From Proteus alimentorum (GTDB taxonomy: Bacteria > Pseudomonadota > Gammaproteobacteria > Enterobacterales > Enterobacteriaceae): a DNA stretch of 64,000 nucleotides. The stretch lies in NCBI RefSeq assembly GCF_002607735.1, contig NZ_NBVR01000026.1:124001-188000 (forward strand), read 5' to 3'. The notes beneath the pieces are model-generated. The model saw only the letters and a list, made by a program, of their open reading frames with translations. It did not search any database and had not been told where the DNA came from. Below, piece by piece: positions 1-8,489 of this stretch (its first letter is position 1; the number at the start of each line of letters is the position of its first letter). The position numbers and the translations under genes are program-made.

Positions 1-544
1 AAGGTGCGGCCATTAATAATGCAGTCAAAAATTGGCTAGAAACACTGCCATCAACCTCAACATTGCCCCCTAAAAAACCACCACGTAAGCGAATTGGCGG
101 ATAATCCGTTTGTTCAAGATAATCAATTTTTGCGCCACCTTGGCGTAAAGCATCAACTAAATGCCCAATTGGACGCTCTTTCATACGAGGTTCGCCAGTA
201 AGAATAATATCATGCTGACCGAGATTTAAGGCAGCCGCTAATGGGCGCATTGCTGTACCTGCATTACCTAAAAAGAGCTCTAATGGTGAATTGGTTTTAA
301 ATTCGCCCCCTAGCCCTTCAATATCACATACCGTATTGTCATTTGATAATTGATATTGCACACCTAATGCTTTTAATGCATTAAGCATATGACGAATATC
401 ATCACTATCTAATAAGTTGGTTAGACGAGTTTTACCTTTAGCTAAAGCCGCTAATAACAACGCACGGTTAGAGACACTTTTTGATCCTGGTAAATTAATA
501 ACACCTTCGATATGAGCGATAGGTTGTAATGTTAACGATTCCAT
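1..544 (-). CDS. aroA: 3-phosphoshikimate 1-carboxyvinyltransferase (EPSP synthase), C-terminal part missing
   Basis: Transfers enolpyruvate from PEP to shikimate 3-phosphate in the shikimate pathway, in the cytoplasm. Reading the minus strand from the ATG at 544-542 gives [20 protein letters not shown], followed by the substrate-binding [34 protein letters not shown] and [19 protein letters not shown] blocks typical of the family. About 181 codons are present; the rest of a protein normally near 427 residues lies beyond the left edge. It lies downstream of serC in the same direction, the usual enterobacterial serC-aroA order, but about 200 bp and a hairpin separate the two. The open frame runs to the edge, so this is truncation by the window and not a broken gene. 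Confidence 0.96.
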   Translation of the reverse strand, partial: MESLTLQPIAHIEGVINLPGSKSVSNRALLLAALAKGKTRLTNLLDSDDIRHMLNALKALGVQYQLSNDNTVCDIEGLGGEFKTNSPLELFLGNAGTAMRPLAAALNLGQHDIILTGEPRMKERPIGHLVDALRQGGAKIDYLEQTDYPPIRLRGGFLGGNVEVDGSVSSQFLTALLMAAP

Positions 545-689
545 AAACAGGTAAAAACTCCAATAAACAAGTAGATTAAACAGGGATGTTATTTAATTAA
601 ATATAAAATTATTTAGGTACTTGTATTTTTATTTATTAATTCTGTACTCGGTAATTCAATTTTAATTATTAACATCTTAAATATTGAAT

Positions 690-728
690 AACTAAGAAAA
701 CCTGTATTTTAAGCAGGTTTTCTTAGTT
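690..728 (-). terminator. Hairpin between serC and aroA
   Basis: A 15-bp perfect inverted repeat (690-704 paired with 714-728, 9-base loop) sits between the end of serC and the start of aroA. Its U-rich portion is inside the stem, and no long T tract follows on the minus strand. It may act as a partial terminator that lowers aroA expression relative to serC, or as an RNA-stabilising structure. The repeat is seen directly; the function is inferred. Confidence 0.6.
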
Positions 729-742
729 GAGAATTTTATTTA

Positions 743-1831
743 TTACGCATGGCGACGTTCAAAATCAGCCATAAAATCAACTAATGCTTGAACACCTTCT
801 AATGGCATTGCGTTATAAATTGAAGCACGCATACCACCTGATACACGGTGACCTTTTAAGGCGACTAACCCTTGTGCTTCTGCCTCTTTTAAGAATACAG
901 AATCTAACTCTGGAGAAGACATTTGGAAAGGGACATTCATTAGTGAACGATTCTCTGTGGCAATACGATTGATATAGAAATCACTATTATCAATTGCACT
1001 ATAAAGAAGTGCAGCTTTCTCATAGTTACGTTTTGCCATCTCTTGCAACCCACCTTGTTCTTTTAGCCATTTAAAGACCATACCTGATAAATACCAAGCA
1101 AAAGTAGGTGGTGTATTAAACATGGAATCATTTTCAGCAAGTACGGTGTAATCAAACACGGAAGGTGTCTCTTTGCGCGCTTTACCTAATAGATCTTCAC
1201 GAATAATGACAATAGTTAAACCCGCAGGACCAATATTCTTTTGTGCACCCGCATAAATAACACCAAAACGGCTAACATCTATCGGTTGAGATAAAATAGA
1301 AGAGGAGTAGTCAGCAATAACAATTTTGCTGTCATCAAAATCTGGCTCTTCATGAATGGCAATACCATCAATGGTTTCATTTGGGCAATAATGCACATAA
1401 GCAGCATCAGCACTTAATTGCCACTCTTTCATTGGTTTAACACCAATTTTGCCATCAACTTCTGTTTTAATTTTAATGATATTTGGCGAACAATATTTTT
1501 CAGCTTCTTCAGCTGCACTTTTAGCCCAATAACCACCATCAATATAATCAGCGCTTGCTTTATCGCCTAATAAATTGAGAGGTAAAGCAGCAAAATGGCC
1601 TCGAGCACCACCGTGACAAAAAAGAATTTTGTAGTTTTCTGGCACATTGAGAAGATCGCGAAGATCTTGTTCTGCCTGATGAGCAACTTCAAGAAACTCT
1701 TTACTGCGGTGGCTAATTTCCATAACCGAACGCCCAAGTTCATGCCAGTTGCATAATTCTAATTCTGCACGACGAAGGACTTCTGCCGGTAACATAGCCG
1801 GACCTGCACTAAAGTTATATACCTGACTCAT
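743..1831 (-). CDS. serC: Phosphoserine aminotransferase
   Basis: PLP enzyme converting 3-phosphohydroxypyruvate and glutamate to phosphoserine in serine synthesis; it also acts in pyridoxine synthesis. The 362-residue product begins [15 protein letters not shown], the hallmark N-terminus, and carries [10 protein letters not shown], the [11 protein letters not shown] segment and the PLP lysine in [12 protein letters not shown]. Length equals the family norm. It is the first gene of the minus-strand serC-aroA pair; the ATG at 1831 starts the recognised N-terminus and the upstream 136 bp separate it from a divergent transporter gene. Confidence 0.98.
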   Translation of the reverse strand: MSQVYNFSAGPAMLPAEVLRRAELELCNWHELGRSVMEISHRSKEFLEVAHQAEQDLRDLLNVPENYKILFCHGGARGHFAALPLNLLGDKASADYIDGGYWAKSAAEEAEKYCSPNIIKIKTEVDGKIGVKPMKEWQLSADAAYVHYCPNETIDGIAIHEEPDFDDSKIVIADYSSSILSQPIDVSRFGVIYAGAQKNIGPAGLTIVIIREDLLGKARKETPSVFDYTVLAENDSMFNTPPTFAWYLSGMVFKWLKEQGGLQEMAKRNYEKAALLYSAIDNSDFYINRIATENRSLMNVPFQMSSPELDSVFLKEAEAQGLVALKGHRVSGGMRASIYNAMPLEGVQALVDFMADFERRHA

Positions 1832-1967
1832 TCAAATTCACCCTATCTGAATATGTTTTTACAAAATGACCTTTATCGGTTGTATCATTCCCGTTAAATT
1901 GGCGCAATGATTATTGTGAACTAACGCATAATATACAGAGCATAAAAATAAGGGTTAGGAGTGTTTT

Positions 1968-3398
1968 ATGTCGGGGAGTGTAAATAAAAAAGAAGAAGCG
2001 AGCTGGGGAATGCTTCTGCATGGAAAAAATAGTCTAAAATCGCTCGCTTTAGCAGGAGGTGTCGCATTACACGCAATTAATGTCTATATTACGATCACAA
2101 CGTTGCCTTCAATTGTACGTGATATTGGCGGGCTTAATTTATATGCATGGAACACCACTGTTTTTATTCTAGCTTCAATTCTCTCTTCCGCATTAACATC
2201 TCGATTACTGAGTGTATTTGCACCTCGCAATAGTTATCTTTTTGCCACAATTTGCTTTTTAGCAGGTTCTGTTATTTGTGCGACAGCGCCCTCAATGCCG
2301 ATATTACTTTTAGGGCGATTTGTTCAAGGCGCAGGCGGAGGAATGTTGCTGGCACTTGCTTACTCTTTAGTTAGAGTCATGTTTCCTCAACCACTTTGGT
2401 CTAGAGCCATGGCATTAATGTCTAGCATGTGGGGAATATCGACACTATTAGGCCCTGCATTAGGTGGAATATTTGCTGAGTATGATGTTTGGCGTGGTGC
2501 ATTTTGGTCTATTTTATTTGTAGGTATTCCTTACGCTATTTTATTATTTACTATTCTTCCTACCGAAAATACTGCTGATATTATCGTCGCGAAAACCCCG
2601 TTACCTTATCAACAGCTTATTTTACTCATGTTTGCTGTATTATCTATTTCTATTGGTAGTCTCTATCACGTTATTTTATATAACGTTTTATCCTTTGTAT
2701 TTGCTTTTATCTTTATTCTACTGCTAGTCAATATTGATAAAAAATCAAACGATGGCTTATTTCCTAAAGGAACATTTTCTTTTTCTGCACCACTAGCCCC
2801 CATATATCTCACCATGGCTTTATTAGGGATCAGTGTACAAACAGAAGTCTTTGTGCCCTACTTCTTGCAAATTATCCATCATATTACCCCACTGCTTTCG
2901 GGCTATTTAGCAGCATTGGTTGGTGCGGGTTGGTCTTTCTCTGCCATTATGTCTTCATCAAGCAAACAATCTACTGCTCAGAAATTAATGCGTTTTGGCC
3001 CAATGATTAATTTTTCAGCCATTGTGATCCTTGGTTTATTTATCTCTAATGTTCTAACCATACCTTATGCGCAAATTATCATTATTTGTATAGCCCTCTT
3101 TTTTACCGGTGCCGGAATTGGTATGGCATGGCCACATTATTTAACCCGTGTTTTACACGTTTCTCAGGGGCAAGAAGCGCAAAAAGCAGCAACATCCATT
3201 ACCACTATCCAATTGTTTTCAACGGCTGTTGGCGCCTCTATTTCTGGGACTGTGGTGAATATGGCTGGATTAACAGATCCGGGCGGTATAATAGGTGCTC
3301 AAAATGCGGCACATTGGTTATTTATTGTATTTTCTTTTACACCTTTTATTGCTTTTTGTACCGCTAATATTGTTGTCAATCGAATCAAAGATCATTGA
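1968..3398 (+). CDS. MFS transporter, DHA2/EmrB-like drug or metabolite exporter
   Basis: A 476-residue integral membrane protein with 12 to 14 apparent hydrophobic segments. Residues near 50-130 contain LPSIVRDIGG, PRNSYLFATICFLAGSVIC and LLLGRFVQGAGGGMLLALAY, the motif A/motif B region of major facilitator exporters. LGPALGGIFAEYDVWRGAFW resembles motif C and the segment after it in the 14-helix drug:proton antiporter group. No outer-membrane or adaptor partner is adjacent. It is divergent from serC and lies in a block (1968-5831) not found between serC and ycaO in E. coli. The substrate cannot be told from sequence. An AAGGGTTAGGAG ribosome-binding stretch precedes the ATG. Confidence 0.85.
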   Translation: MSGSVNKKEEASWGMLLHGKNSLKSLALAGGVALHAINVYITITTLPSIVRDIGGLNLYAWNTTVFILASILSSALTSRLLSVFAPRNSYLFATICFLAGSVICATAPSMPILLLGRFVQGAGGGMLLALAYSLVRVMFPQPLWSRAMALMSSMWGISTLLGPALGGIFAEYDVWRGAFWSILFVGIPYAILLFTILPTENTADIIVAKTPLPYQQLILLMFAVLSISIGSLYHVILYNVLSFVFAFIFILLLVNIDKKSNDGLFPKGTFSFSAPLAPIYLTMALLGISVQTEVFVPYFLQIIHHITPLLSGYLAALVGAGWSFSAIMSSSSKQSTAQKLMRFGPMINFSAIVILGLFISNVLTIPYAQIIIICIALFFTGAGIGMAWPHYLTRVLHVSQGQEAQKAATSITTIQLFSTAVGASISGTVVNMAGLTDPGGIIGAQNAAHWLFIVFSFTPFIAFCTANIVVNRIKDH

Positions 3399-3421
3399 AT
3401 CCTTGTTTCTTTCTTTATGAT

Positions 3422-3464
3422 AAAAAACAAATAACAATTTTTATTCCTTGTTATTTGTTTTTTT
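3422..3464 (+). terminator. Rho-independent terminator after the MFS gene
   Basis: A 16-bp inverted repeat (3422-3437 with 3448-3463) runs directly into a T tract 24 bases after the MFS stop codon. The stem is almost all A/T with two C-G pairs. It separates the MFS gene from the TPS-domain gene, which therefore needs its own promoter. Confidence 0.75.
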
Positions 3465-3557
3465 ATTATAAATAAAAACCCTTTTTATTTTATAAGGTTT
3501 ATTCCTCTTAATATTGTCGATAAATTAACTTAGACAAATAGATAAAAGGAAAACCCT

Positions 3558-4697
3558 ATGAAATTAAAAATTATAACTATGTTTATCGGATTCATATCCA
3601 CATCATCAATATGTTTCGCTAGTAATGAAATAATTATTGAACCCAGTAATGAAAAAAAAGTATCTTACAATAAACACGAGTCGTTTAATGTCGATAAATC
3701 AGGATTAACGTTAAATAACATTGAGGCAAAAGCAGATTATATTATTAATGAAGTCATCAACGGCCCAAGTTCTTTATTGGAGGGTAATATAGGCGTAAAA
3801 GGGCAAACTGCTCATGTTATTATTGCTAATCCAAATGGGATTATTTGTGATAACTGCAGTTTTTCAAATACATTATCTGAAACTTTAGTAACGGGGAAAC
3901 CCATTATTGAACAAGGAGAATTGATAGGCTACCATTTAGAAAATCACATTTCATTTCATGACCCACGATATTATAATGAAAATATTAAAGAAAATTTTGG
4001 TCGCATAATTTTACGTAGTGATAAGCATAAATTTAATATGGCATTTAATCAAATTAATATTATTTCTAATAATATTAATTTAGAAAAAGGTTTTATCTCT
4101 TCAAGAGGAAATATCGTTATCGATACCGGTGTTATTCGATCTTATCTCAATAAAAATAAGTCATATCCACTCATAAATGGCATGCGTACATTGGAGGCTG
4201 CTTATGAAGTCAGGCATCAAATAACCCTCGGCAATAAAAATAATACCGCACTCTCCCAAGGTTTATTTTCATTAAATAGAGTGATTATTAATGCCGATAA
4301 TACAACTCTTGATAACTACGGTATTATTAGAGCCAATAATAAGAGTAAAAAAAGTATTTTATTTAACCTTAGCAATACAAAGTTTAATAACTATCATTAT
4401 ATTTCGACACAAGGACTTACCCTCAATCTCAAAGGCTATTCTACATTTACCAATAAAAAAGATGGTTTTATTATACAATCTTTGGGAAATAGAATTGACA
4501 GAAGACGAGGTGTTACACTAAAAGATACTGCGGTTCCCATGAATAATTTGACAATCGCTCTTAATCATAACGGTCAATTTATTAATGAAGGTGTATACAA
4601 AACAATTCGTTTATATACCCAAGATAAAAAAATAGATCGTATTGATAATCATAATGCAGTACTAAACAGTTATGATAAATTACTTAAAATAAAATAA
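3558..4697 (+). CDS. Orphan TPS (haemagglutination activity) domain exoprotein
   Basis: The 379-residue product has a signal peptide (about 1-21, cleavage after CFA) and a two-partner-secretion domain. Signature elements are INEVINGPSSLLEGNIGVKG (62-81), AHVIIANPNGI (85-95) and a CDNC pair (97-100), as in HpmA/ShlA-type haemolysins and filamentous haemagglutinins. The rest consists of short N-rich segments suggesting beta-helix coils. TpsA proteins are usually well over 1000 residues and sit beside a tpsB transporter gene. Here there is no tpsB in the window, no toxin or adhesin repeat region, and a strong terminator follows, so the gene looks complete and not cut. It is conspicuously A+T-rich, suggesting transfer. 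The domain assignment is firm; secretion by a TpsB encoded elsewhere is inference. Confidence 0.85.
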   Translation: MKLKIITMFIGFISTSSICFASNEIIIEPSNEKKVSYNKHESFNVDKSGLTLNNIEAKADYIINEVINGPSSLLEGNIGVKGQTAHVIIANPNGIICDNCSFSNTLSETLVTGKPIIEQGELIGYHLENHISFHDPRYYNENIKENFGRIILRSDKHKFNMAFNQINIISNNINLEKGFISSRGNIVIDTGVIRSYLNKNKSYPLINGMRTLEAAYEVRHQITLGNKNNTALSQGLFSLNRVIINADNTTLDNYGIIRANNKSKKSILFNLSNTKFNNYHYISTQGLTLNLKGYSTFTNKKDGFIIQSLGNRIDRRRGVTLKDTAVPMNNLTIALNHNGQFINEGVYKTIRLYTQDKKIDRIDNHNAVLNSYDKLLKIK

Positions 4698-4707
4698 TTA
4701 TTTCAAA

Positions 4708-4755
4708 AGAGAGCCATCTATTTATTGATATACTTAAGATGGACTCTCTTTTTTT
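4708..4755 (+). terminator. Rho-independent terminator after the TPS gene
   Basis: AGAGAGCCATCT (4708-4719) pairs with AGATGGACTCTCT (4737-4749) with one bulged A, followed by seven T. It begins 11 bases after the stop codon, which supports the short TPS protein being the natural end of the transcript. Confidence 0.88.
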
Positions 4756-4793
4756 AAATTTCCGCTAAAAATTTAACCTACATATAGCAGAAA

Positions 4794-5831
4794 TTAATAT
4801 TTTTCAAAGTTCTTTTGAATTTTTGCTGGATCTTGAGTTTCAGTCAGTGATAACTGTAATAACACTCTCGCTTTTTGTGGGTTTAAGCGCTCTGATGCAA
4901 CAAAGCCATATTTTGCATCATCAACTTCACCATTTTGTGTAGTAAAACCGACTGGTACGCGACTTGCACGTACAACAACGACACCTTTTTTAGCACCATC
5001 AGCTAAGGTATCAAAAATATCAGTATATAAATTACCGTTACCCACACCGGCACTGACAATACCTTTGTAGTCGTTATCAATAAAGGCTTTTGCTGGTAAA
5101 TTAGAGGCATTGGAGTAGTTATAAACAATACCCACTTTTGGTAATTCAGTCAGTTTGCTGACATCAAATGCAGGTTTGTCAGCACGAGGTAATGCCGCGG
5201 TATAATAATGAACCTTACCGTTATGTACATAACCTTGAGCGCCTGCGTTAACAGGCTGGAATGCTTGTACTTCAGTCGTGTTCATTTTCACAACATCTTT
5301 ACCACTGATAACCGCATTATTCATGGTCACTAATACACCACGATCTTCAGAGGCTTTATCACTCGCAATCACAACCGCATTAAAAAGATTTAAAGGGCCT
5401 TCAGCACCTAATGCCGTTGCAGGACGCATTGCCCCCACCATAACGACCGGTTTTTTACATGCTGTAGTTAAATCAAGGAAATAGGCGGTTTCTTCCATGG
5501 TATCTGTACCATGGGTGATCACAAAGCCGTCTGTTTTGTCGCAATCTGCATTAATTTTATTAGCCAGCTTAAGCCATACTTGATCATTCATATCTTGAGA
5601 GCCGATATTCACGACTTGCTCGCCTTTTAAATTAGCGACTTTTTTAGCTTCAGGTACTGCATTAATCAATGTATCAATACCTAACTTGCCTGCGGTATAA
5701 CTTGATGTTGTTGCTGAATCACCACCACCAGCAATTGTGCCACCTGTTGCTAAAATGGTGACATTAGGTAAGGCAAAAGCAGAACCACTGATTACAGCTA
5801 ACAGGCTTGCGAGCAATGTTTTTTTCATCAT
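4794..5831 (-). CDS. ansB: Periplasmic L-asparaginase II
   Basis: Hydrolyses L-asparagine to aspartate and ammonia in the periplasm. The 345-residue precursor has a signal peptide (MMKKTLLASLLAVISGSAFA, cut before LPNVTI), the first catalytic threonine loop ILATGGTIAGGG, the second in VITHGTDTMEETAYFLD, and the conserved C-terminal LNPQKARVLLQL. Length and sequence match the E. coli type II enzyme. The start could be either of two adjacent ATGs (5831 or 5828). It is divergent from ycaO with about 230 bp between them. In E. coli ansB is FNR- and CRP-controlled; I could not identify convincing sites here. Confidence 0.97.
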   Translation of the reverse strand: MMKKTLLASLLAVISGSAFALPNVTILATGGTIAGGGDSATTSSYTAGKLGIDTLINAVPEAKKVANLKGEQVVNIGSQDMNDQVWLKLANKINADCDKTDGFVITHGTDTMEETAYFLDLTTACKKPVVMVGAMRPATALGAEGPLNLFNAVVIASDKASEDRGVLVTMNNAVISGKDVVKMNTTEVQAFQPVNAGAQGYVHNGKVHYYTAALPRADKPAFDVSKLTELPKVGIVYNYSNASNLPAKAFIDNDYKGIVSAGVGNGNLYTDIFDTLADGAKKGVVVVRASRVPVGFTTQNGEVDDAKYGFVASERLNPQKARVLLQLSLTETQDPAKIQKNFEKY

Positions 5832-6059
5832 CGAACTGATCCCTTATGAGTTTATAAATAAATCCAATTATGATGATTTAAAATTATTAATTCCGTGATA
5901 AATCGAACGAATTTATTAAAAAAAATCATATATCAAATAAATTATGAACGATAAATATAGTTAACCTTGGGTAAATGAGAGAAATTATTAGTGCATTACA
6001 GGGAGTTTCAGTATCATGTGCCCCTAACTATCACCAGCAAAATATTGATGAAACCTGCC

Positions 6060-7817
6060 ATGTCACAAACATTTATTCCTGGCAAAGATGCCGCACTGGA
6101 AGATTCTATCGCTAGCTTTCAGCAAAAATTAACCGACTTAGGATTTAACATTGAAGAAGCTTCATGGTTAAACCCTGTTCCTAACGTTTGGTCTGTTCAT
6201 ATTCGCGATAAAGATTGCCCTTTATGTTTTACTAACGGTAAAGGCGCTAGCAAAAAGGCAGCATTAGCCTCTGCACTAGGCGAATACTTTGAACGTCTTT
6301 CAACCAATTATTTCTTCTCTGATTTCTGGCTAGGTGCTGATATTGCCGAAGGTGAATTTGTTCACTATCCAAGTGAAAAATGGTTCCCACTCACAGAAGA
6401 TGATTCCGTTCCTACTGGCTTATTAGATGCGCGTTTACGCGAGTTTTATGATCCTGAAGGTGAGTTATGTGGTAGTGAGTTAGTTGATTTACAATCAAGT
6501 AATCATGATCGCGGAATTTGTGCTCTACCATTTATACGTCAATCTGATGAAAAGCCCGTTTATATTCCTGTAAATATTATTGCTAACTTATATGCTTCTA
6601 ATGGTATGTCAGCGGGAAATACAAAGAATGAAGCACGAGTTCAAGGGCTTTCTGAAGTTTTTGAACGTTATGTCAAAAATCGCATTATCACTGAAAGAAT
6701 TAGCTTACCTGAAATTCCTAAAGTAGTTTTAGCTCGCTATCCTGCTGTTATTGAAGCGATTGAAACATTAGAGCAAGAAGGTTTCCCAATCTTTAGCTTT
6801 GATGCCTCTTTAGGTGGTCAATTCCCTGTTATTTGTGTCGTGTTATTCAACCCACAAAATGGCACCTGCTTTGCCTCTTTTGGTGCTCACCCTGATTTTG
6901 GTGTGGCTTTAGAGCGTACTGTCACTGAATTATTACAAGGCCGTAGCCTTAAAGATCTCGATGTCTTTAATCCACCAAGCTTTGATGATGAAGAAGTCGG
7001 TGATCATACTAACCTTGAAACACACTTTATTGATTCAAGTGGTTTAATTAGCTGGGATCTATTTAAGAAAGATGCCGATTACCCGTTTGTTGATTGGAAC
7101 TTCAGTGGTACGACAGAAGAAGAGTTCCACACCTTAATGTCACTTTGCCAACAGTGCGATGCAGAAGTCTATATCATGGACTACTCACACCTAGGTGTAT
7201 ACGCTTGTCGTATTTTAGTACCGGGTTTATCAGATATTTATCCTGCTGAAGATTTACAATTAGCCAATAACATTATGGGTGTACATTGGCGTGACACTAT
7301 TCTTTCTCTACCAACAAGCCAAGGCTCTCAAGAAGAGTATCTTTCTCTTATTGGTCAATTTGATGAAGATGGTTTAGACGACTTTACACGTATCAGAGAG
7401 ATGATTGGTATTGCTCCTGGCAAAGATAATGGTTGGAGCCATTTACGTGTAGGCGAATTAAAATCAATGTTAGCACTTGCGGGTGGCGATCTTGATCAAG
7501 CGCTCGTTTGGGTTGAATGGACTCAAGATTTTAATGCTTCTTTATTTACGCCAGAGCGTCAAAACTACTATCGCTGTTTACACAATCTCTTATTATTACA
7601 ACAAGAGACTGAACGTGAATCAGAACAATATACGCACGCATTTTCTCGTATGTATGGTGAAAAAACATTACAGGCAGCCTTAAATGCAATGCAAGGTAAA
7701 CAAGCATTTTACGGATTACAGACTATTGATCCTGATTTAGCTAATTTGCCTGTTCATCAGTCGTTACTTGCAGCCTATGAGAAATTACAGAAAGCAAAAC
7801 GTCAATCGACGAAATAA
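6060..7817 (+). CDS. ycaO: YcaO, accessory factor for RimO-dependent S12 beta-methylthiolation
   Basis: YcaO-domain protein linked in E. coli to modification of ribosomal protein S12 Asp88 by RimO; the family binds ATP to activate amide backbones. The start at 6060 gives MSQTFIPGKDAALEDSI, aligning with the E. coli N-terminus and a 585-residue product. The frame is open upstream to a GTG at 5991 and an ATG at 6048, but those extensions are not family-like. Visible blocks include FTNGKGASKKAALASALGEY, GNTKNEARVQGLSEVFERYV and ASFGAHPDFGVALERTVTEL of the YcaO fold, then a helical C-terminal region. It is upstream of focA as in E. coli, with a terminator between. Confidence 0.95.
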   Translation: MSQTFIPGKDAALEDSIASFQQKLTDLGFNIEEASWLNPVPNVWSVHIRDKDCPLCFTNGKGASKKAALASALGEYFERLSTNYFFSDFWLGADIAEGEFVHYPSEKWFPLTEDDSVPTGLLDARLREFYDPEGELCGSELVDLQSSNHDRGICALPFIRQSDEKPVYIPVNIIANLYASNGMSAGNTKNEARVQGLSEVFERYVKNRIITERISLPEIPKVVLARYPAVIEAIETLEQEGFPIFSFDASLGGQFPVICVVLFNPQNGTCFASFGAHPDFGVALERTVTELLQGRSLKDLDVFNPPSFDDEEVGDHTNLETHFIDSSGLISWDLFKKDADYPFVDWNFSGTTEEEFHTLMSLCQQCDAEVYIMDYSHLGVYACRILVPGLSDIYPAEDLQLANNIMGVHWRDTILSLPTSQGSQEEYLSLIGQFDEDGLDDFTRIREMIGIAPGKDNGWSHLRVGELKSMLALAGGDLDQALVWVEWTQDFNASLFTPERQNYYRCLHNLLLLQQETERESEQYTHAFSRMYGEKTLQAALNAMQGKQAFYGLQTIDPDLANLPVHQSLLAAYEKLQKAKRQSTK

Positions 7818-7890
7818 GACTATTTTGTTTAAGGTTATTTATTAAATAATAACTAATTTTAACTGAATAATAAGCGCGTATTTAAATTGA

Positions 7891-7923
7891 AACACTCTAT
7901 TGAAAAGTAGAGTGTTTTATTTT
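7891..7923 (+). terminator. Rho-independent terminator after ycaO
   Basis: AACACTCTA (7891-7899) pairs with TAGAGTGTT (7908-7916) and is followed by TTATTTT. It ends the ycaO transcript, so the downstream region is separately transcribed. Confidence 0.85.
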
Positions 7924-7938
7924 GCTGAAAATAAAATA

Positions 7939-7986
7939 TTGACAGATTTGTCAACATGACAAATTTGCCATCTGACAAAATTGTCA
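7939..7986. promoter_or_regulatory. Tandem TGACA-N4-TGTCA palindromes, probable operator array
   Basis: Three near-palindromes lie head to tail: TTGACAGATTTGTCAA (7939-7954), TGACAAATTTGCCA (7957-7970) and TGACAAAATTGTCA (7973-7986). Their centres are 17 and 16 bp apart, and a further half-site-like TGGCA lies at 7992. The symmetry and regular spacing suggest binding of several dimers of one regulator. The core differs from the FNR box (TTGAT-N4-ATCAA) and I do not recognise the protein. The sequence pattern is direct; the operator role is inference. Confidence 0.5.
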
Positions 7987-8404
7987 AAATATGGCAAAAG
8001 TGACGATTTAAGGCATTTAATATGACACTATAAACTTACATTGAATTTTTACACTAAGAATAGCGCTTAATTCTAGATTAAATTGCTATTTATTTAACCA
8101 GATCTCAAAAATTAAAAAACCTTATTTTTATAATGGATATATGTCTGGAGTAATCACTAAAGATTAACCACAAATAAAGTAATGTTTATATTTATGACAA
8201 AAGTAAATAAAGCGTTAAATTTAATTTTTAATTCTTAACATACGGGGTTTAAATAATACTTTATATTTACTTTCCACTTTATTTATCCAGCTAGTCTAAA
8301 ATTTTTTGATAATTTTTAAAAAATTTTTTCATTAATTTAATCAAATAGTTATAGCTAAAATAGCGGGTTTTTACGCACTAAAAACAGGATTCTAATGAGC
8401 GACC

Positions 8405-8446
8405 ATGATCCATATCAATTTTAGAAGTAAGCCCCTTTGCTACTAT
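8405..8446 (+). promoter_or_regulatory. FNR-type class II promoter for focA-pflB
   Basis: ATGATCCATATCAA (8405-8418) matches the FNR consensus TTGAT-N4-ATCAA in its full TGAT-N4-ATCA core. A TACTAT -10 hexamer at 8441-8446 would place the start near 8453, putting the FNR centre at -41.5, the class II geometry. A TATAAT at 8457-8462 is an alternative -10. Anaerobic activation of focA-pfl by FNR is well established in E. coli. Confidence 0.7.
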
Positions 8447-8489
8447 TATTGCGTGCTATAATTATTCCAACATATAAGAGAGTGTTAGT

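Larger units (their letters stand above)
7818..8489. other. Intergenic region ycaO-focA (672 bp)
   Basis: Holds the ycaO terminator, an array of tandem palindromes at 7939-7986, an A+T-rich stretch, and the FNR-type promoter for focA-pflB near 8405-8446. No coding potential with a family match was seen. Confidence 0.8.

Noticed and set aside
5832-5990. Possible FNR or CRP sites before ansB
   Set aside because: TTGATATATGATTT on the minus strand has one good half-site only, and no CRP-like sequence keeps both halves. Regulation is known in E. coli but not demonstrable here.
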